A DNA stretch of 64,000 nt from Gyromitra esculenta (taxonomy: Eukaryota; Ascomycota; Pezizomycetes; Pezizales; Discinaceae). Below the pieces are notes generated by a model. The model saw only the letters and a list, made by a program, of their open reading frames with translations. It did no database searches and was not told the DNA's origin. This document shows positions 45,815-56,740 of this stretch, piece after piece (within the stretch, counting starts at the first letter, position 1; each line of letters begins with the position of its first letter). The DNA lies in NCBI GenBank assembly GCA_038503075.1, contig JBCAML010000008.1, positions 620,001 through 684,000 on the forward strand, in the 5' to 3' direction. Position numbers and translations under genes: made by a program.

Positions 45815-48687
45815 TTTCATTTACATTTTCAGCACTAGATATTTACTACCTTTTATTAAGGAGCCTTTTTTACTTTTGTCTTATGGCGGGTTAGAGCATG
45901 GATATTTGGGATGGGATGGGATGGGGTTTTTTGATTCATTTTTTTGTTTGGCGATGTATTTGTGGACTGTATCTATACCTGTTTGTGTATTACTTTTTTT
46001 ACTATCCAATGATATCTTTCTCTTCTCCAGCAAAAATGTTTTCGTCTTTTCGTGTTTCTATATATCTTTTTTTTAGGAGGGGGGATGTTTACTAGTAGTT
46101 TAGTAGTACTTTATGACGAAGGGTCTGGTGTTGAAGCTATATCTCAATTCGATCAAAATACGATTCGTTTCAATTTATTCCCGCTTTTTCTTGATCATAA
46201 CGCAATACTCCTTCCACCGCATCGACGATTGTTGCACTGTTTACTAGTCAACTATTTGTAACGAATATGTGGATGCCTCCAATTGCACTTGAGATTCTTG
46301 GTGATGCAAATACCTGGTTCGTGGTGGTTTTCATTACGAGGACTCATACGTACTAGTAGCCTACTCCGAGATGGAAGCTGCTAGACATAGTAGAGTATCT
46401 GACAGCTGCTGTTCTTTCGCTCTGTATCATAGAGGACTGTCCCGTAAAAATCGAGATCCTTTAAAGAAGTTGAAGACCTGCCTATCATTGAGAGAATCGA
46501 ATCGAGTTTTACCTACTAATAGCAGAAAAGTAAGAACGGAAAAAGCTTTCTTAATGACCTTCTGGATCTTATCCATTTTTGCAGAAAACATGCCACCGTA
46601 TACTTCTAGCTAGGGATAAGGGATTATGGGGTGCAGTACTAACTCTTGGCAACAGTTGGTTTACCCAAGTTGCCGTTTGGGTCACGTTTCCTAAATAGGC
46701 ATGAGCTGCTGCTATTGGCCGTCACTCGCGAGTGACCGTGCGATGGAACGCCAACAAGCTATGTTGGTTTTGAGTGCATTCTAGATGCTGGTTTGGTGTT
46801 TTGTAGGGTTTTGAGCCCTTCAAGTTTGCAAGGGCTTGGGTGCTATCAGGGGGGTTGTTCCGTCCCACCCCCCAGGATCCAATGAACCTATATTGTATAT
46901 TCTCCCCTGGCATAATCTTCAAACTTAGACTTCTTGTAATATATTCACCATAAGTAATAATTTTGATATTGGAAACCCTATCTGTAACCGTAGCGAGACT
47001 ACTGTAGCGTTATATCCCACGCGGTTCTTGTAAAAATGACTCCATGCTCATCATCACAGCGCCACCACCATAGACTCTAGCCTACAACACAACAGCACAG
47101 CAGTATGGTCAGAGTGACCCCTCCATATAAATGAAGCATGACCGAGTCATCTCCCTGCAAGTTATCGTACGTTTAGTGTGTTTGCTTTAACGGGAACCGC
47201 AGAGACTAATTGATTGGGAGCCGTTTCCCGGCTACCTGTGTAGCCAACGAATTTAGCCCAGTAATCAGAAATGTCGCGGAAGAGAGCACCTCCAGGTGCC
47301 CCACAAGGGTTGGGTCGAGTATCAGGTCATTATGCTTATGATTTGACGGCCTTGTTTACTAAGGTGAAATATTTGATAAACGATAGCATCAAGTGTATAA
47401 ATGCTTGGTGATAGACTAGTGAAAAGTAATTGCGGATGAGCAGACGAATGTTAACTGCTGCAAGAAAAACTGAAGAGTTGTTTGAATAAACTGAGGCAGG
47501 AGAGCTTGTGAGGGTGGGTAAGGCTAAGATGAAGCCCGGAGTGTTAACTTCAGGATCTGCAAAACGGTTTGCGAGCTCTTCCTCCTCGATGGATGAAATA
47601 AAGACTCCTTTGGGTGAGGGTAGCTCTCCTTAGTCTTCCCATCATATGAAAGATAGGCTGGAGGAATGCCGTCGCTTTACAAGGGAATTTGACATCAGGA
47701 ATTTAAGGACAGGTTGTAAAAATGCGGAGGATTTTTGCGCGGATAGATTTACCATAAAGTCATAATTACGGGTATAAGCAGATGCATGCCTTGGTTAGAT
47801 AAAATTGAGGTAGGGAAAAAATTCGTGGAAAAGAATTGCTTACAGAGAAACTCGGCGGTAGCATAGAATTAGCTCTTTTTTTGTTTCTACTTGCCCGTTA
47901 ACCACGGTGGGGTGCTGTTCTAGGGGTAGAGGAAGGATGCAGCATCGATTATCATAACAGTAGATATGATGGAAAGTTACAATGTTCGATCGAGGCTAAT
48001 TTAAGTGCAATACGCTGTGTGGCGGGGGATAAGCTGGACAGGGACGAAAGTGACGAGGCGTGAAAGTGGCTGAAGCGGAATAATCGATACTCAACTGACT
48101 AACACAAATAGCTGGTATGCAGGGAGACGACAGCTGTTATATTCCCATAATTGTTACTATTACCAAGTACTAAGCCTTCGTGGTACGAATGCAACCTATA
48201 TACACGTACAGTCAGGTCTAGGCTAAATTAAGGAATACCTCTGTTGATTTATCCTTCGAGACCTCTTTGGGTTTGATCAGAGGTACCAATGGTGTGTTGT
48301 GGAGCTAGCCGCCGTAGATGCGCTTATCTGAGATGTTAGTGGTGGGGCGAACACATCCAAAATCGGTAATCTCTTATCTATGATACTCATGCTGGAATCG
48401 GTTCTAACTAAGGAAAGAGCCGAAGAAGCAGATATGTAGCATTGCATCATATGTTTGTGAGCTTGATTTCTTTCGTTTGATGCTACTCAAGGGTTTGGAT
48501 TGGATTTTTGGCGTTATAATTGCTTGTTGGATGTATGATGGTGGTATTTATAATGGCAGCAAAAATACACGATGTAGGAGACTGCGAAATAATATTTTTG
48601 ACCCATACTAATACACTTCTGAGACTACACTTTGCTCCCATACAAGACGATACATGAGAACTACAAGGTAGTAACATAATTTCTATT
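45815..48687. other. Intergenic region with one weak gene candidate
   Basis: T-rich 3' flank of the SREBP gene up to about 46.1 kb, then AT-rich sequence. A perfect 16-base palindrome (GTCACTCGCGAGTGAC) lies at 46721-46736. A weak small-gene candidate starts at 47271 (separate entry). Nothing else supportable. Confidence 0.45.
47271..47411 (+). CDS. Possible 5' exon of a small spliced gene (weak)
   Basis: An ATG frame of 46 codons starts MSRKRAPPGAPQGLGRVSGH and continues YAYDLTALFTK before a donor-like GTGAAA. About 90-120 bases later a frame reads KLKSCLNKLRQESL ahead of another donor-like GTGAGG, and at about 47493-47634 a frame reads ELVRVGKAKMKPGVLTSGSA then a Ser run and a TAG. These pieces look coding, but I could not join them all with consistent phases, so the gene may be real with an unseen splice pattern, or decayed. 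Confidence 0.25.
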   Translation: MSRKRAPPGAPQGLGRVSGHYAYDLTALFTKVKYLINDSIKCINAW

Positions 48688-49263
48688 ATGGATATCGATA
48701 CGACCAGCAATTGCAAGCATCCTCAACTTCATCCTTCTCGAGCATCTGTAGCGTTTAACAAGAGCACCTCCCCAGCACTTCCCCTGTTGAACTTAAACGA
48801 AGAAACTCCTAATTTCGACCGCAGTTTTGAATCCAGCTCTACCTCGAAAACTAGCACTAACACTCACAACTCAGACCCTTCCATATCCCTCTCCGAGCTT
48901 GAGTCCGACGGCAGTGAGATGGATGTAGAGTTTAGTGCTGCATTTTCTCCAGAATCTCTGACGAGGGAGAGCGCTTCTTTGTCATATCCTAGCGATGAAG
49001 ACGGACTATGGTACGGACTGCCACAGCTGTGGCAAGACTCGGCATGCATACCGTTCCAAGAAGACCGAATAGCCGGATTTCGAATGGGCGTTAATACCTG
49101 TCTCTCGGCCTCTGACCTAAACCTCAATCGTCCGAAATACATGGCAGAATTTTTCGGGGTAAATACGGGCGGTGGCATAGAAACGGACTCAGCGTTGGAA
49201 ACTGCAGACGAGGCCTTTTGGGTTAAAAGTACTACACGGCGGCCGGCACCAGGGACCGAGTAG
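48688..49263 (+). CDS. Acidic Ser-rich orphan protein (frame reopens after the stop)
   Basis: A 191-residue ATG frame. Residues 1-95 are Ser/Thr-rich and acidic (SISLSELESDGSEMDVEFSA). The C-terminal half is less biased: SYPSDEDGLWYGLPQLWQDS, IPFQEDRIAGFRMGVNTCLS, NRPKYMAEFFGVNTGGG. I recognise no family and see no signal or membrane segment. After the TAG at 49261-49263 the same frame stays open for 60 more codons to a TGA at 49444-49446, ending in a charged amphipathic stretch (DLIERKKAAVERLKGILAHL). A missed intron, stop-codon readthrough or a recent nonsense mutation could each explain this. Confidence 0.6.
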   Translation: MDIDTTSNCKHPQLHPSRASVAFNKSTSPALPLLNLNEETPNFDRSFESSSTSKTSTNTHNSDPSISLSELESDGSEMDVEFSAAFSPESLTRESASLSYPSDEDGLWYGLPQLWQDSACIPFQEDRIAGFRMGVNTCLSASDLNLNRPKYMAEFFGVNTGGGIETDSALETADEAFWVKSTTRRPAPGTE

Positions 49264-50627
49264 GAGTTTGAGAGCCGGGATACGTGTGTGGCAAGGGGGG
49301 AAGAAAGGGAGAGTTTTTCATGGGGCGGGCGAGGAGAAGGGGGTCGAAATGGGGGTCGAAATGGAGAAAATCAAAGGGATTTGATAGAGAGGAAGAAGGC
49401 GGCCGTGGAAAGGTTGAAAGGGATTTTGGCACATCTTACGACATGATTATCTCCCAAGCTGTGGAAAGGCTCTTGGGATTGGTGGATTGGTGGATGGGGA
49501 TTGTGCAGATTCGTACTGGCGGTTTTGAAACACGATGTATTTGTAAATTGTAGCTGTACTTTTGGGAGTTTTTAATGTCATCTTATAGTCGAATGCTTTT
49601 TGCATCATGGCTAGACACTCTTACCTTACCCACCTTCTACAGTAAAATCGCGTTTTGTGGTATTTGTATTATTAGTTATTAGATAGCCTCTGCAGCTGAT
49701 CCATAAGAATTATCTACCCTAGCAGTTACTAACATAGTAAATCAACTAAACTTGTGGCAATATATTTCTAAACTTTGAACGCTGTCAGTGGAGGATGTAT
49801 CGAGTGGGTGTTGATCATAAGTTTCCCTTCAGTCCATGGTTTTAGTGATATAATCCTACGACTAAACGCCACATCCTGTCATGCGCCAGTATACGATTTA
49901 TCAGCCATGGTATAAGCTCAGCGGTTAAGTTCTTATAAGGGTTTGGTAAATGGGTTATAGCCTTTTCAACTTATGCTACTGGACCTTGGGTATTGTGTTC
50001 CTCGATTTGCTTAGAGCCTTAGATATCGATTCTACCCTAGGCTTCTGCTCATGCGTTCTCACACGTCACACGGTGGTTATTTCTAAGCACTAATATGCAC
50101 TTGCGCTGTTACTACGAGGCGTTTACCTACCTAACACACGTAATCATGTTGGCGAATTCTCCAAAGAAAAATTAGCCGCGGGTCTAAGTCTAACAACCGC
50201 GTATACAGTATTGCTCGTATGGAAACCCTGCAGAATGCCCATACATAAAGTACTTATACGTAGAGCCGTTCTCAGTTTTGGACATGTCTTACGTTGTAAA
50301 GAAATCTGGCTTTATGAAGCTCTAATAAAGAGGTTGTAAGCGAAACGTTTCCTGCACATCTAACCCTAACTCCATAATAATTTCCTATGTGCGAACATAC
50401 TAGGAAGTATATAAATAGCGACTTATGTTTGATTGTACTACACGATTTATGTCTTGAGTTTGGCTGATATGTTCGTATTCGTGAGTATAAATAAGAGTTC
50501 TGGTCGGGTGCATGTATGAGTCACAATAGAGATAATATAAACCACGCTTATAGGACCGGTAGGATACCAAAATATTAGACTTCAAGGCATCCGAAGCAGA
50601 ATTCAACAGAATAAATCATCTACGAAA
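49264..50627. other. Intergenic region
   Basis: The first 180 bases carry the open continuation of the upstream frame. A second frame at 49284-49553 ends in a plausible helix (SQAVERLLGLVDWWMGIVQI) and may belong to an alternative transcript of the same gene. Beyond about 49.6 kb the DNA is AT-rich and I see nothing supportable. Confidence 0.4.
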
Positions 50628-51480
50628 ATGCCATCTTCTCCATCGTCACCCAGGCCGATTGTCCGGTTGTCCACCGTCGAAGCGTATAATAAATGGGCAG
50701 ATGTAAGTTCTTGTGAATTAGACCCCAATTATCACGCCTAATGCCAATTCAAAATATAAATTTCAAAGAGGGCTGAAATCATTCTAGGTCTATGACCACG
50801 ACGGCAATATTCTCCAGCTCCACGATGATCTCGCCTTCGCGGCTACGGTTCCCTCGCTCCTCGCTACACATCCTCCTCAGCGTCTCCTCGACCTTGGTTG
50901 TGGTACAGGTCGTAACACCATAAAGCTCTTCCATACTCTTCCGCCAAACGCCGAAATTATTGCTGTAGATTTGAGTGAGGGTATGATGCGGAAGGCCCAG
51001 AAACGGCTCGCCTCAGCCAAAGAGGGAGATGCAAACGATACGACGAAGGTCACATGGGGTTTTCACGATGTTAATGATGCGTCCGCCTCACTTATAGAGA
51101 AGACGGGCGTAGTAGATGCTGTTGTATCGACGTTGGTGCTGGAACACCTCTATTTAGACCTTTTCTTTACGGCAGTTGTGTCGGTTCTTAGGAAGGGGGG
51201 TTGGTTATTTTTGACGAACATGCATCCTGGACAAGGTGCGATTTCGAGGGCGGGTTTTGTTGGTAGTGAGGATGGAAAAGAGGTCAAGATCCAAGGTTTT
51301 TCCTTCAACCATCAAATTAGCGAGATCTTGGAAGAAGCTAGGAAGGTGGGGTTGAAGCTGGAAGGGGAAGTGAAGGAGAGGGGAGTTGATGATATGGAAC
51401 ACGCAAAAAGGTTAGGTAGAAGGGCAGAGAAGTGGATTGGTGTGAAAATGCACGTTGAGATGTCATTTTTCAAGCAGTGA
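50628..51480 (+). CDS. Class I SAM-dependent methyltransferase (2 exons)
   Basis: Exons 50628-50702 and 50788-51480 give 255 residues. The intron has GTAAGT and CTAG ends. The N-terminus has the AYNKWADVYDHDGN signature common in small-molecule methyltransferases. Motif I is LLDLGCGTGRNT (58-69), the acidic residue ending strand beta-2 is Asp86 in IIAVDLSEGMM, and VDAVVSTLVLEHL with KGGWLFLTNMHP represent motifs II-III. The fold binds S-adenosylmethionine; the methyl acceptor cannot be told from sequence. No targeting signal is obvious. The neighbours do not suggest a pathway. Confidence 0.88.
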
Positions 51481-52547
51481 GTAGATGTAGTATTCTCTAA
51501 GAGTAAGCTCCCAGAAGACCGATGAGAATACCATACAAGTGGTCCACCTCAACCTAGAACTTAGATAAGTTTAGCAGACTGAGACGTAGGTACGAAACTA
51601 GTTTCTTGTATATGCAGCATAGCCTACCAGAGATACTTGAGTTAATTATCGCGGATAGATGCTTTTTTCGGTAATGCGGCGCGTTTTGATCCAGGAGCGT
51701 ACTGTCTGCTTTGACTATAATTAACTGAAGCAGGTTAGTAGATCTCAATTCTCCCGAGAGGTTGGCTCGATCCTTAGGAATATTTGGTTTCCCTATATCA
51801 TGTCGTTAATTCATTGGGACCTTATTATATTTACCGCGCACGCAGCTAATGTGATCTAAATCCATTGTCGCCGTATTAGTTCTACTTGTAATAGATGAGT
51901 TCAGATCCCGATACTGTCGTAGGGTTAGTTAACACTTTCCTCCGCCTGTAGCGGGGTTTTCAACCTTAGACGTGCACTACTAGTATTCTTATTAATATTT
52001 TCTTTCTAATATATCCAATAATTTTACTGACCCCCACCACCCTATAGCCCTACGGTTAGTGTTAATATTGCTGTGAATAATTTACTAGGCCTAAGCCCCC
52101 ACCCCCACCCCCACCCCACACAAACCCGACTAGATCACCCCGCTAAACTAACTAATATAATTACCAAAACCATGCTTAGATACAAAAGGTGTGCTACCTA
52201 CCCGTTAATAAAGCTCAAGACCAAGGCATCGAGCCGGATGGAAGAAAACTCAAGCTCCTGCGATACCAGCACAACCACTGTATGTCGGGAGTAATTCTGG
52301 TCAGAATTTCTGTAAACTCACACTAAGCAGTTACTGGAAAAAACGTTTGGTAAGAGGAGTATGATGGTGACTGCTTTTTTCTACGCGGATACTTCATGCT
52401 ACCCGCTAAAAGGGCTGAGAATATGATTAATATAGGGTTTGAAGTACCTTTAAGACTATCGATTGGCCCTGGCCTTCTCCCAGATGGCTGTAACTCCTTG
52501 GAATATTAGGCCGCAGCATGCTTATTCAGCAACTGGATGCGACAAAG

Positions 52548-52715
52548 TACCGTATTTACCCGAAAAATTGGGTAGCGTGCTTTCTTGGATCTAACTTAAA
52601 TTAGTTTAGAAACGACTCGAAATCGGCTTAGATACGCTGCTCAATCTCTGACGAATTCCTTCGCGGGTTAGTGGCGAAGTGTAAACGCTACCCAATTTTT
52701 CGAGTAAATACGGTA
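52548..52715. mobile_element. TA-bounded MITE (CCGTATTTACCCG end)
   Basis: 168 bp with TA at both borders. The left arm CCGTATTTACCCGAAAAATT and the right arm, reverse-complemented, CCGTATTTACTCGAAAAATT each continue GGGTAGCGT. The arms of about 29 bases differ by one transition. No coding capacity. Confidence 0.8.
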
Positions 52716-54118
52716 GATATTTGAAACTGATAGTCGGATCCCTGGCTAGGATGGCAATAGGGTTCAAGAACACCATGCCAGAAGCACATAAGAAATTAGA
52801 CGCCTTGGCTGCTACACAAGCTTTGGTGCGCCAGAGGAGATAGGCTTAGCTTAGTTTGTGTACGTTATTTGATGTTTAGTTATCATCGATACATACATGC
52901 ACGTATAGGTTGCCACGCTTGAGCCTATTTACTCGGTCAGGGGTGAAGTATTGGGACTTACTGAGGTGTCACGGATCTGAGCGGTCACAGTATTGCTCTG
53001 TTGTTTTCACCGTGTCCTACTGTATTTCGCAATACATATTTCTCTACGTCATGACGTTGTTCTCCCTTTCCGGGGCGTCCCGATACTTCGCCCCTGACCC
53101 AAGTACGCCAAGCTCACCAAATCCGTCTTCATCCTCCGGTTAACACGTCTTATTGCCCAAGGTTTATCGCTATTAAAGATCATGCTGAGTTATAACGTAC
53201 TTCCTGAAACTCGGCTACCAAGGCCTGCGTATTTTCACTAACGAGTTTAATTTAGAATGTTGGTATTTGCTGAAACTTGGGAGTAGTTAGATGATCGCGA
53301 GGCTGTCAAACAAAAAGCTGTACTGTGGTTATTTAATAGCTTTTTTTAGCTATTGACTTGACCATCACCACCTAACCGCTGCAGGGGCGCTAAGCAAAGA
53401 AAAAAATATTTGTCAAACTTTTGTTGATATCCAGTTTCTATTATTTTGTGGCTGGTGGAGATAAGATGCAAGCTGCAAATTCTCATGGCCGCCATCAATC
53501 TTTTGAACTATGTATATAGTAAGTTGACTCTAAGACCGACACCTAGAAAGCAGCTTGCCCCGAGTTCGTATGACTAAACTCAACAACAGAAATTAACATA
53601 AAGAAAACCCGCAAAATTTGCGCCTTTTCAAGTACCATCCCACTTAGTTTTTTTTCCCCGAAAGGTGGTGTTGATGGCAAGAAATAGAAGCCATAAAATG
53701 TGCTCTTTGGTGAGAGTGAAACTAATGCTCAGGTGTATATAGGGTCATGAAAAAACTAAAACACAATTGATCACAGCTTCCCTAATTCCTCGATTCCGCG
53801 ACGCTATACTTCACTAAATTAACACACGGGATTATCTCTTCAGGGTAGTAGTAATAACTTTAAAGTTGAGCAACCACCGAAACTGTTCTTATCTTTGAGT
53901 TGTTGTCCGGTTGAGTTGCTGGTTTCACGCTGATGTCGGTTCTAGAGTCAATCTACCATAGAACGGGGTGCGCCTGAGACGAGGAACGTACGGCACAAGG
54001 CCGGGGTATGCCCTCTCGATGGTAATTTAGATGAAGTTTCGCGCGTCTGTAGTTCTGCAGATCTATCAGGCTAGCATCCTCTTGGTCCCCGTAACGTGTT
54101 GGCTGCGATATTATAGGA

Positions 54119-54305
54119 TACAGTCGCACCTCGCTATGCTAGAACTTAGTATGCTAAATCCCTTGCTGTCCCGTACAAAATGCCCTGACAAAACATTTTT
54201 TCTACTGCAAAATAAATTTGCTGTCCTGGATTCTTTAGGAAAATTTGCTATCCCGTACGGGATCTACTGGATTCTGGGCGTCTGGCATAACGAGGTGCGA
54301 CTGTA
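54119..54305. mobile_element. Pogo-like MITE (CAGTCGCACCTCG end)
   Basis: 187 bp with TA at both borders. The arms CAGTCGCACCTCGCTATGCT and CAGTCGCACCTCGTTATGCC differ by two transitions. CAG termini with a CCTCG-type core are typical of pogo/Tigger/Fot1 ends. No transposase. Confidence 0.8.
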
Positions 54306-54665
54306 ACTATATGTACCATCAGGCATCTTAATTAAGACACTAAGCCACTTCTGTACATTCCTATGGGATTTAGCAAAAATGCGCCTCCTGATTGCTTTCA
54401 ACCGAAACCGGTTGGTGGTGAAATCTCGAGTAATGCGTATTTTTGGTGTAGGCGCCCTAGCTGCCCCATGCAGAACTGGGCCACATTAGATTCTATATCA
54501 TATAATAGAGTACAAGCCCCTGCAAGCATACCCCATCTAAGCCTCGGAGCAAGTATTAATCGCGTGGCTAGCCGGTCATTTTGAACTCTGTTTTCGTTTC
54601 TCTTGAAGTTAGATTCTTAGTCTTGTTTGAAGTGTTCTTTTTATTTAGTGGCTCGATCAACAGAC

Positions 54666-56740
54666 ATGGGTTTCTTTCGTCGATGGACCGCCCTTTGGGG
54701 GTTTTCAGCATTTTCCAGCATTTGCTTAGGCCGCATCTTGGATGTCAACAAAAGGGGGGGCTCTTCTACGTGTACAGCTCAAATTCAAAACATCTGCGAC
54801 AGAAGGTATAGCGCAAGTAGGAATTTACATGCAGTCCCTCATGAACGTGATAGTTCGCTAACTATAGATTTAGCTACTGTCATAGGTAACAGACTGTTTT
54901 TAAATGGGGGTCAAGACCTAGCAAATAGGGATGAGAGCACACTTAATTATGTGAACTGTAAGATCCCACATTCAAGTTGGAAATATTTCGTTTCTTGGAA
55001 TCACAATTAACCAACCATACAGTTGATTGTATACAGTATATCGACCTCTCTTCGTCATGGAGTATCGCTACTCCGCCATTAACAACTTCGAGCAAACCAA
55101 CCTGTATGTCACAAATTAATCATGTCAATAGATCTAAATGTTCAATGCTAATATTTTCTAGCTGTAACAACCGTCGATGAAAGCTGCGCATGGAGCGATG
55201 GTACCAATTTCTACCAATATGGAGGTTGGCAAATCACAGAAAATGTACAGGAGAACTTCAAAATATGGCAGTATGAAACCACGCCCAGCACCTGGACAAC
55301 TGTTTCAATGGGCAGCAAAAACGTTCAAAGGCTCGCATCAGGTGGATACATTAATGCTCCTAAAATAAAAAAATCTTATGCCTTTGGAGGATTCATGGAC
55401 GGGGCTACGACAAGCGATCCTTGGTATGCTGCTCGGGGGAAGCTACGAGGTCCTCCTGCAAGTGCCAGCTTGGTTGAATTCGACTGGTCGACAAAAACGG
55501 CAAAAAATATCACATACACCAATAACACCGGAAGAAGTTTGGCCACTGTCGATAACTCGTTAGCCTACGTTCCGGTTGGGGATTCTGGGATTTTGCTATC
55601 TATTGGAGGGCGCGATACGCTTGCAATTGAAGGTTATAACCGAATGGTAAATTTTTGAATAGCCCATGGGACGCTATGGTTCGATTAGAATCGAGATGGA
55701 CTGACTGATGAATGATTTGATATTAGGAAAATCTATCAGAGATAAAGTACTACGATATCTCCTCAGCAACTTGGTACTTCCAAGCCGCAGAAGGCGCCGT
55801 CCAAGCAGACATTATCCCGGCCTCTCGTGTCGAACCTTGCACTGTTGTTCAACCTGCGGCCGACGGTTCCTCCTACAACGTGTACATGTTTGGCGGATCC
55901 TATGCGAACAACGAATCATCAGCCTATAATGACATGTGGATCCTTTCTCTCCCATCATTTAAATGGTTTAAAGTAAATTATCCTGCCGGGGCTTCATCGG
56001 AAATTGCAGGCAATCGAACTAGTCATACTTGCCAGATAATCGGCAACAGACAGATGGCTATCATTGGTGGTGGACGCAGCGCAGATGCCCATGAACAGTG
56101 TAAAAATACAACTTTATTCATATTTGATATGTCAACATTATCTTGGAGAGATAGTTTTAATCCCACTGAGGCCGACTACGTTCTCCCAGCGCTCATTACA
56201 GATGTTATTGGAGGAAACGAGAAGGGGAATGCCAACGCAACACTGAATCTTCCCAGTTCTTGGGATGATGTCCATAGTTCCAAAATCTTTGCTTTCGATT
56301 ACAGCGCCTCAAGCTCATCCACATCCAACAGTGAAAGCTCAACAAAATCAAGCACATCAACATCGACCAGCACGGCCGACACGACTAATACGACCTCAAA
56401 CTATACCTCCAATACTTCAAAACCCATCTCCAAAGGCCCAATAATCGGCGGTGTCGTCGGCGGTATCCTCGTCATAGCTATACTAGGAATAATCGTAATA
56501 GTGTATCGCCGGAACCGCCGGAAATCCAAGGAACCTAGCATCCATGAACTTTCCCCGGATGGGATGCTTCACGAGCTCCAGGCGCCTTTTCCCTTCAGGG
56601 GTTATCAACCCGCGTCCGTGTTACACGAGCTTCAGGGAGAAACAGGGAGCTCAGTGATAGTTGAAGGTCATAGATCCTACTACCAAAAGACGCACGGGCC
56701 TACAGACAGTTTGCCACTACAACGGCCACCGCAGCATTAA
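54666..56740 (+). CDS. Kelch-repeat protein with signal peptide and C-terminal membrane anchor (5 exons)
   Basis: Exons 54666-54816, 54868-54950, 55037-55103, 55162-55646 and 55727-56740 give 599 residues. The N-terminus (FFRRWTALWGFSAFSSICLG) is a plausible signal peptide. Kelch-type blades follow: ATVIGNRLFLNGG, FYQYGGW, SYAFGGFMDG, ILLSIGGRDT, VYMFGGSYANN, MAIIGGGRSAD, each ending in a W-containing strand. Then come a Ser/Thr-rich linker (about 457-495), one membrane helix (GPIIGGVVGGILVIAILGII, about 500-522), a basic stop-transfer (YRRNRRK) and a cytosolic tail with the repeated motif (M/V)LHELQ. It fits the fungal group of secretory-pathway kelch proteins with a galactose-oxidase-like propeller outside the membrane; function unknown to me. 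Introns 1 and 2 are less certain than 3 and 4. Confidence 0.85.

Larger units (their letters stand above)
51481..54665. other. Gene-poor region with two TA-bounded elements
   Basis: AT-rich DNA with no supportable gene. It contains a (CCCCCA)n tract near 52096-52117, and elements at 52548-52715 and 54119-54305. Confidence 0.5.
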
